Below are positions 4,898-7,057 of a stretch of 7,057 nucleotides of DNA, piece after piece. Every line of letters begins with the position of its first letter. Position 1 is the first letter of the stretch. A program made the position numbers and the translations under genes. The stretch comes from Candidatus Scatomorpha stercoravium (GTDB lineage: Bacteria > Bacillota > Clostridia > Oscillospirales > Oscillospiraceae): assembly GCA_018716005.1 (NCBI GenBank), contig DVKN01000278.1, forward strand, positions 1 to 7,057, written 5' to 3'. The notes beneath the pieces are model-generated. The model saw nothing but the letters and a program-made list of their open reading frames with translations. It was not told the origin of the DNA and ran no database searches.

Positions 4898-5239
4898 CTA
4901 GGGGACGACTATCTCCTTAATAATAAAGTCGCGGCCGCTTATGATATCCGCGTTCCGCTTCCCGCAGCGGGGGCAGTAACCCTCGTATTTCACTATCGGG
5001 AAGGCGCGGCGGCAGTCCCGGCAGACGCCCTGGCCCTCCTCGACCTCGACGACGAGCTCGGTGCCCTCGAAGGGCGTGTCCCGGACGACGGCGGAGTAGA
5101 TTTCCTCGACGTACTTGGGCACAATCATGGAGAGGTCGCCGATTTCCACCACGATGGTGACGACCTTGTCTATTCCGTTTTCCCTGGCGAAGTCCTCGAC
5201 CGTGCGCAGCATGGAGCGCACCACGCCTATCTCATGCAT
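4898..5239 (-). CDS. hypA: Nickel metallochaperone HypA (hydrogenase maturation)
   Basis: A 113-residue protein of the usual HypA length. HypA hands nickel to [NiFe]-hydrogenase precursors (with the GTPase HypB), and in some bacteria to urease. The N-terminus is MHEIGVV, with the conserved nickel-binding His2 and Glu3 beside the N-terminal amine. The C-terminal zinc site is complete: C73-x2-C76 and C89-x2-C92. The frame is open further upstream, but AGGAGG (5247-5252), 7 nt before the ATG at 5239, and the need for MHE at the N-terminus fix the start; the upstream extension is the promoter region. It is divergent from the Fe-S oxidoreductase gene and appears alone, with no hypB or hydrogenase gene in the window, so its client is unknown. 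The -10 box ends only about 20 nt before the start codon, so the leader is very short. Confidence 0.95.
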   Translation of the reverse strand: MHEIGVVRSMLRTVEDFARENGIDKVVTIVVEIGDLSMIVPKYVEEIYSAVVRDTPFEGTELVVEVEEGQGVCRDCRRAFPIVKYEGYCPRCGKRNADIISGRDFIIKEIVVP

Positions 5240-5260
5240 CGGCTCACCTCCTGCCTGAAC

Positions 5261-5289
5261 ATGATAACACGCGCGGGGCGTTTGGTCAA
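5261..5289 (-). promoter_or_regulatory. Promoter of hypA
   Basis: Minus-strand -35 TTGACC (5284-5289), 17-bp spacer, -10 TATCAT (5261-5266). Transcription should start near 5254, immediately before the hypA ribosome binding site. A TTGGTCAAT sequence overlaps the -35 box and resembles half of the nearby palindrome at 5308-5318. Confidence 0.75.
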
Positions 5290-5307
5290 TCCCATGGGCG
5301 AAAGACC

Positions 5308-5318
5308 TGGTCAGACCA
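5308..5318. promoter_or_regulatory. GntR/FadR-type palindrome (TGGTC-A-GACCA), candidate operator
   Basis: A perfect 11-bp inverted repeat. The FadR subfamily of GntR regulators typically binds TGGTC-N-GACCA-like sites, so this is a good match to a known class. It lies about 59 bp upstream of the predicted hypA start and about 96 bp upstream of the oxidoreductase start. No such regulator gene is in the window. Confidence 0.5.
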
Positions 5319-5338
5319 AGAATATCCGTTAAAATATC

Positions 5339-5360
5339 CAAATCTCCGCCCTCCGATTTG
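5339..5360. promoter_or_regulatory. Inverted repeat CAAATC-N10-GATTTG upstream of the oxidoreductase promoter
   Basis: Two 6-bp arms separated by 10 bp, centred about 60 bp before the predicted transcription start of the plus-strand gene and just upstream of its -35 box. It could be an activator site. Six-base arms of this kind can also arise by chance. Confidence 0.3.
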
Positions 5361-5373
5361 ACGCAGCTGTTAA

Positions 5374-5402
5374 TTGAATAACGCTCTGCGCGGCGTTATA
5401 AT
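5374..5402 (+). promoter_or_regulatory. Promoter of the Fe-S/flavin oxidoreductase gene
   Basis: -35 TTGAAT (5374-5379), 17-bp spacer, perfect -10 TATAAT (5397-5402). Predicted start near 5409 leaves a leader of about 42 nt before the ATG at 5451. Confidence 0.8.
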
Positions 5403-5450
5403 AGGCTTAGGTTTTTGCACACTTTACATTGCGACAATGGAGGGGATTTA

Positions 5451-7057
5451 ATGGCATTTCGCAAGAAGATACTCATGCTGGCGACCAAAATAAGCCTTGA
5501 ATGCGGGACCTACACCGGCGTCACGCCGACCGACCCCGAGTACATGATACTCGACCCGGTCGTCACCGACGAGATGGCCGACGTCGGCATGCACGTAAAG
5601 GTGCGCCGCCCGCGCCACATCGAGGAGATTGCCCGCAAGGCAAAGGTCAGCGTCGAGTACGCGCAGGAGCAGGTCAACAAGCTCGCCGACTGCGGAATAG
5701 TCCGCTGCGTCTATGACGGCGACGAGGAGACGTATTACTACCCCATTTGGGTGCCCGGCATCATGGAGGGCATGCTGTCCGTCAAGTCTCAGGTGGAGAA
5801 ATACCCGGTCATTGCCGAGTGCTTCGAGCGCTACACCCGCTACCGCACGCCGATCCTTGTGCCCAACTTCCCCGTGGGCATGGGCCCCATGCGCGTCATG
5901 CCGGTCGGCAGCGCCATCAAAAACGACACCCATGCCGCCCCGTATGACGAGGTCGAGCGCATAATAGACAACGCCTGGGCCATCTCCGTCGGACCGTGCT
6001 CCTGCCGCCGCACAAGGCGCATAATGGGCGAGGGCTGCGGCCACCTGGAAGAAGACATGTGCATGTACATAAACGACAACGCCAAGTTCTTCTCCAAGCA
6101 GGGCAGCCACCGCCTGGTCAGCAAGGAGGAGGCCAAGGAGATACTCAAGCGCGCCGAGGACAACGGCCTGGTGCACGAGATAAACGAGGCCGAGGGCTAT
6201 GACGGGCCGACCGCCATCTGCAACTGCTGCGGCTGCTCATGTCTGGCTCTGCGCCTGGGCGAATACTTCAACGACCCGGATATGCTCCGCACGAACTACG
6301 TCGCGCGCGTGGATCGCGACAAGTGCGTCGCCTGCGGACAGTGCGTCGAGAACTGCCAGATGGGCGCGCTCAAGCTGGGCGCCAAGCTCTGCTCCAATCC
6401 GGAGCCGGAGACGCGCACGCCCTTCGACCAGCCCTGGACGGAAAAGCACTTCAACGTCGACTACCGCACCAACCGCACCCTGGTCGTGGATACCGGCACG
6501 GCGCCGTGCAAGATGGAGTGTCCCGCGCATATCCCCGTGCAGGGCTACATCAAGCTCGCGAGCCAGGGCAAGTACCTCGAGGCTCTGGAGCTCATAAAGA
6601 AGGAGAACCCGTTCCCGGCGGTCTGCGGCCGCATATGCAACCGGGCCTGCGAGGACGCCTGCACCCGCGGCGACATCGACGACCCCATCGCGATAGACGA
6701 TATCAAGAAGTTCATAGCCGACAAGGAGCTGAACGCCGAGACCCGCTACGTCCCGCCGATGCTCAACCAGACCGGCAAGCCCTTCACGAACAAGATCGCC
6801 GTCATCGGCGGCGGCCCGAGCGGCCTGAGCTGCGCGTACTACCTCGCCGTCAAGGGCTATCCCGTCACCGTGTTTGAAAAGGGCGAGCGCGTAGGCGGCA
6901 TGCTCACGCGCGTCATACCGTCCTTCCGTCTCGAGAAAGACGTGGTGGAGGCCGAGATCGACGTTCTGCGTCAGATGGGCGTGGAGTTCAAGTGCGGCGT
7001 CGACGTGGGCAAGGACGTGACGCTCGACGAGCTGCGCAAGGCCGGCTATGAGGCGTT
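5451..7057 (+). CDS. Multi-cluster Fe-S, FAD/NAD(P)-binding oxidoreductase (GltD/NfnB-like), C-terminus beyond right edge
   Basis: The frame is open for 535 codons to the window's end without a stop. GGAGG (5439-5443) lies 7 nt before the ATG. Domains in order: a helical, possibly winged-helix region (about 50-90); a Cys-rich ferredoxin-family unit with GPCSCRR (C183, C185), C196, C204 and CNCCGCSC (C257-C264); a [4Fe-4S] motif C292-x2-C295-x2-C298-x3-C302; a GltD-type N-terminal Fe-S domain with CKMECPAHIPVQGYI (C353, C357) and CGRICNRACEDAC (C392-C404); then a Rossmann FAD site IAVIGGGPSGLSCAYYL (449-465) with the usual acidic residue about 20 residues later (FEKGERVGG). This resembles electron-transfer flavoproteins such as glutamate synthase beta subunits and NfnB fused behind a ferredoxin-like protein. 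It probably passes electrons between NAD(P)H and Fe-S partners in the cytoplasm; partners and substrate are unknown. The shared upstream region with hypA hints at, but does not prove, a hydrogenase link. Confidence 0.88.
   Translation, partial: MAFRKKILMLATKISLECGTYTGVTPTDPEYMILDPVVTDEMADVGMHVKVRRPRHIEEIARKAKVSVEYAQEQVNKLADCGIVRCVYDGDEETYYYPIWVPGIMEGMLSVKSQVEKYPVIAECFERYTRYRTPILVPNFPVGMGPMRVMPVGSAIKNDTHAAPYDEVERIIDNAWAISVGPCSCRRTRRIMGEGCGHLEEDMCMYINDNAKFFSKQGSHRLVSKEEAKEILKRAEDNGLVHEINEAEGYDGPTAICNCCGCSCLALRLGEYFNDPDMLRTNYVARVDRDKCVACGQCVENCQMGALKLGAKLCSNPEPETRTPFDQPWTEKHFNVDYRTNRTLVVDTGTAPCKMECPAHIPVQGYIKLASQGKYLEALELIKKENPFPAVCGRICNRACEDACTRGDIDDPIAIDDIKKFIADKELNAETRYVPPMLNQTGKPFTNKIAVIGGGPSGLSCAYYLAVKGYPVTVFEKGERVGGMLTRVIPSFRLEKDVVEAEIDVLRQMGVEFKCGVDVGKDVTLDELRKAGYEA

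Noticed and set aside
5240..5341. Longer HypA with 34 extra N-terminal residues
   Set aside because: The extension covers the promoter, and HypA needs its N-terminal Met-His-Glu free for nickel binding; the ribosome binding site fits the ATG at 5239.
5448..6176. Minus-strand open frame opposite the oxidoreductase
   Set aside because: Antisense to a gene with clear Cys motifs and a good start; no ribosome binding site or recognisable domain.

Overview
The window looks like a chromosomal piece from a strictly anaerobic, GC-rich bacterium, most likely a gut-type member of the Clostridia (Oscillospirales-like). The evidence is a 2-hydroxyacyl-CoA dehydratase family gene, a nickel chaperone (HypA), a multi-cluster Fe-S flavoprotein, lipoprotein substrate-binding proteins, strong AGGAGG-type ribosome binding sites and textbook sigma-70/sigma-A promoters with 17-bp spacers. 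The assignment is inference; frequent ATA isoleucine codons in a GC-rich background are slightly unusual.

Layout, left to right. (1) Positions 1-257, minus strand: the start of a 2-hydroxyacyl-CoA dehydratase family gene that runs off the left edge. It has its own promoter (388-416), a 16-bp palindrome just upstream (429-444), and a roughly 125-nt leader containing an intrinsic terminator (314-333), which suggests attenuation. (2) Positions 518-4754, minus strand: a transporter operon read right to left. Its order is promoter (4802-4830), short aromatic-rich leader peptide (4599-4754), terminator (4554-4587), substrate-binding lipoprotein 1 (3476-4513), permease (2429-3400), ATPase (1645-2442), substrate-binding lipoprotein 2 (518-1492) and final terminator (479-511). 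The proteins belong to the TrpX/TrpY/TrpZ-like ABC family. Hairpins sit between lipoprotein 1 and permease and between ATPase and lipoprotein 2. (3) Positions 4898-5239, minus strand: hypA. (4) Positions 5451-7057, plus strand: the first 535 codons of a large Fe-S/flavin oxidoreductase, still open at the right edge. hypA and this gene are divergent and share a 211-bp control region with two good promoters and a GntR/FadR-type palindrome.

The most interesting element is the transporter leader. A 51-codon ORF with a good ribosome binding site holds 12 Phe/Tyr codons in a row of 16 and no Trp codon. It stops inside the 5' arm of a possible antiterminator whose 3' arm overlaps the terminator. This is the layout of ribosome-mediated attenuation and predicts that the operon imports phenylalanine and/or tyrosine and is switched on when charged tRNA for these is scarce.

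Together the genes suggest amino-acid-based anaerobic metabolism: aromatic amino acid uptake, a dehydratase of the type used in reductive 2-hydroxyacyl-CoA pathways, and redox enzymes. The link between the modules is inference from adjacency only.
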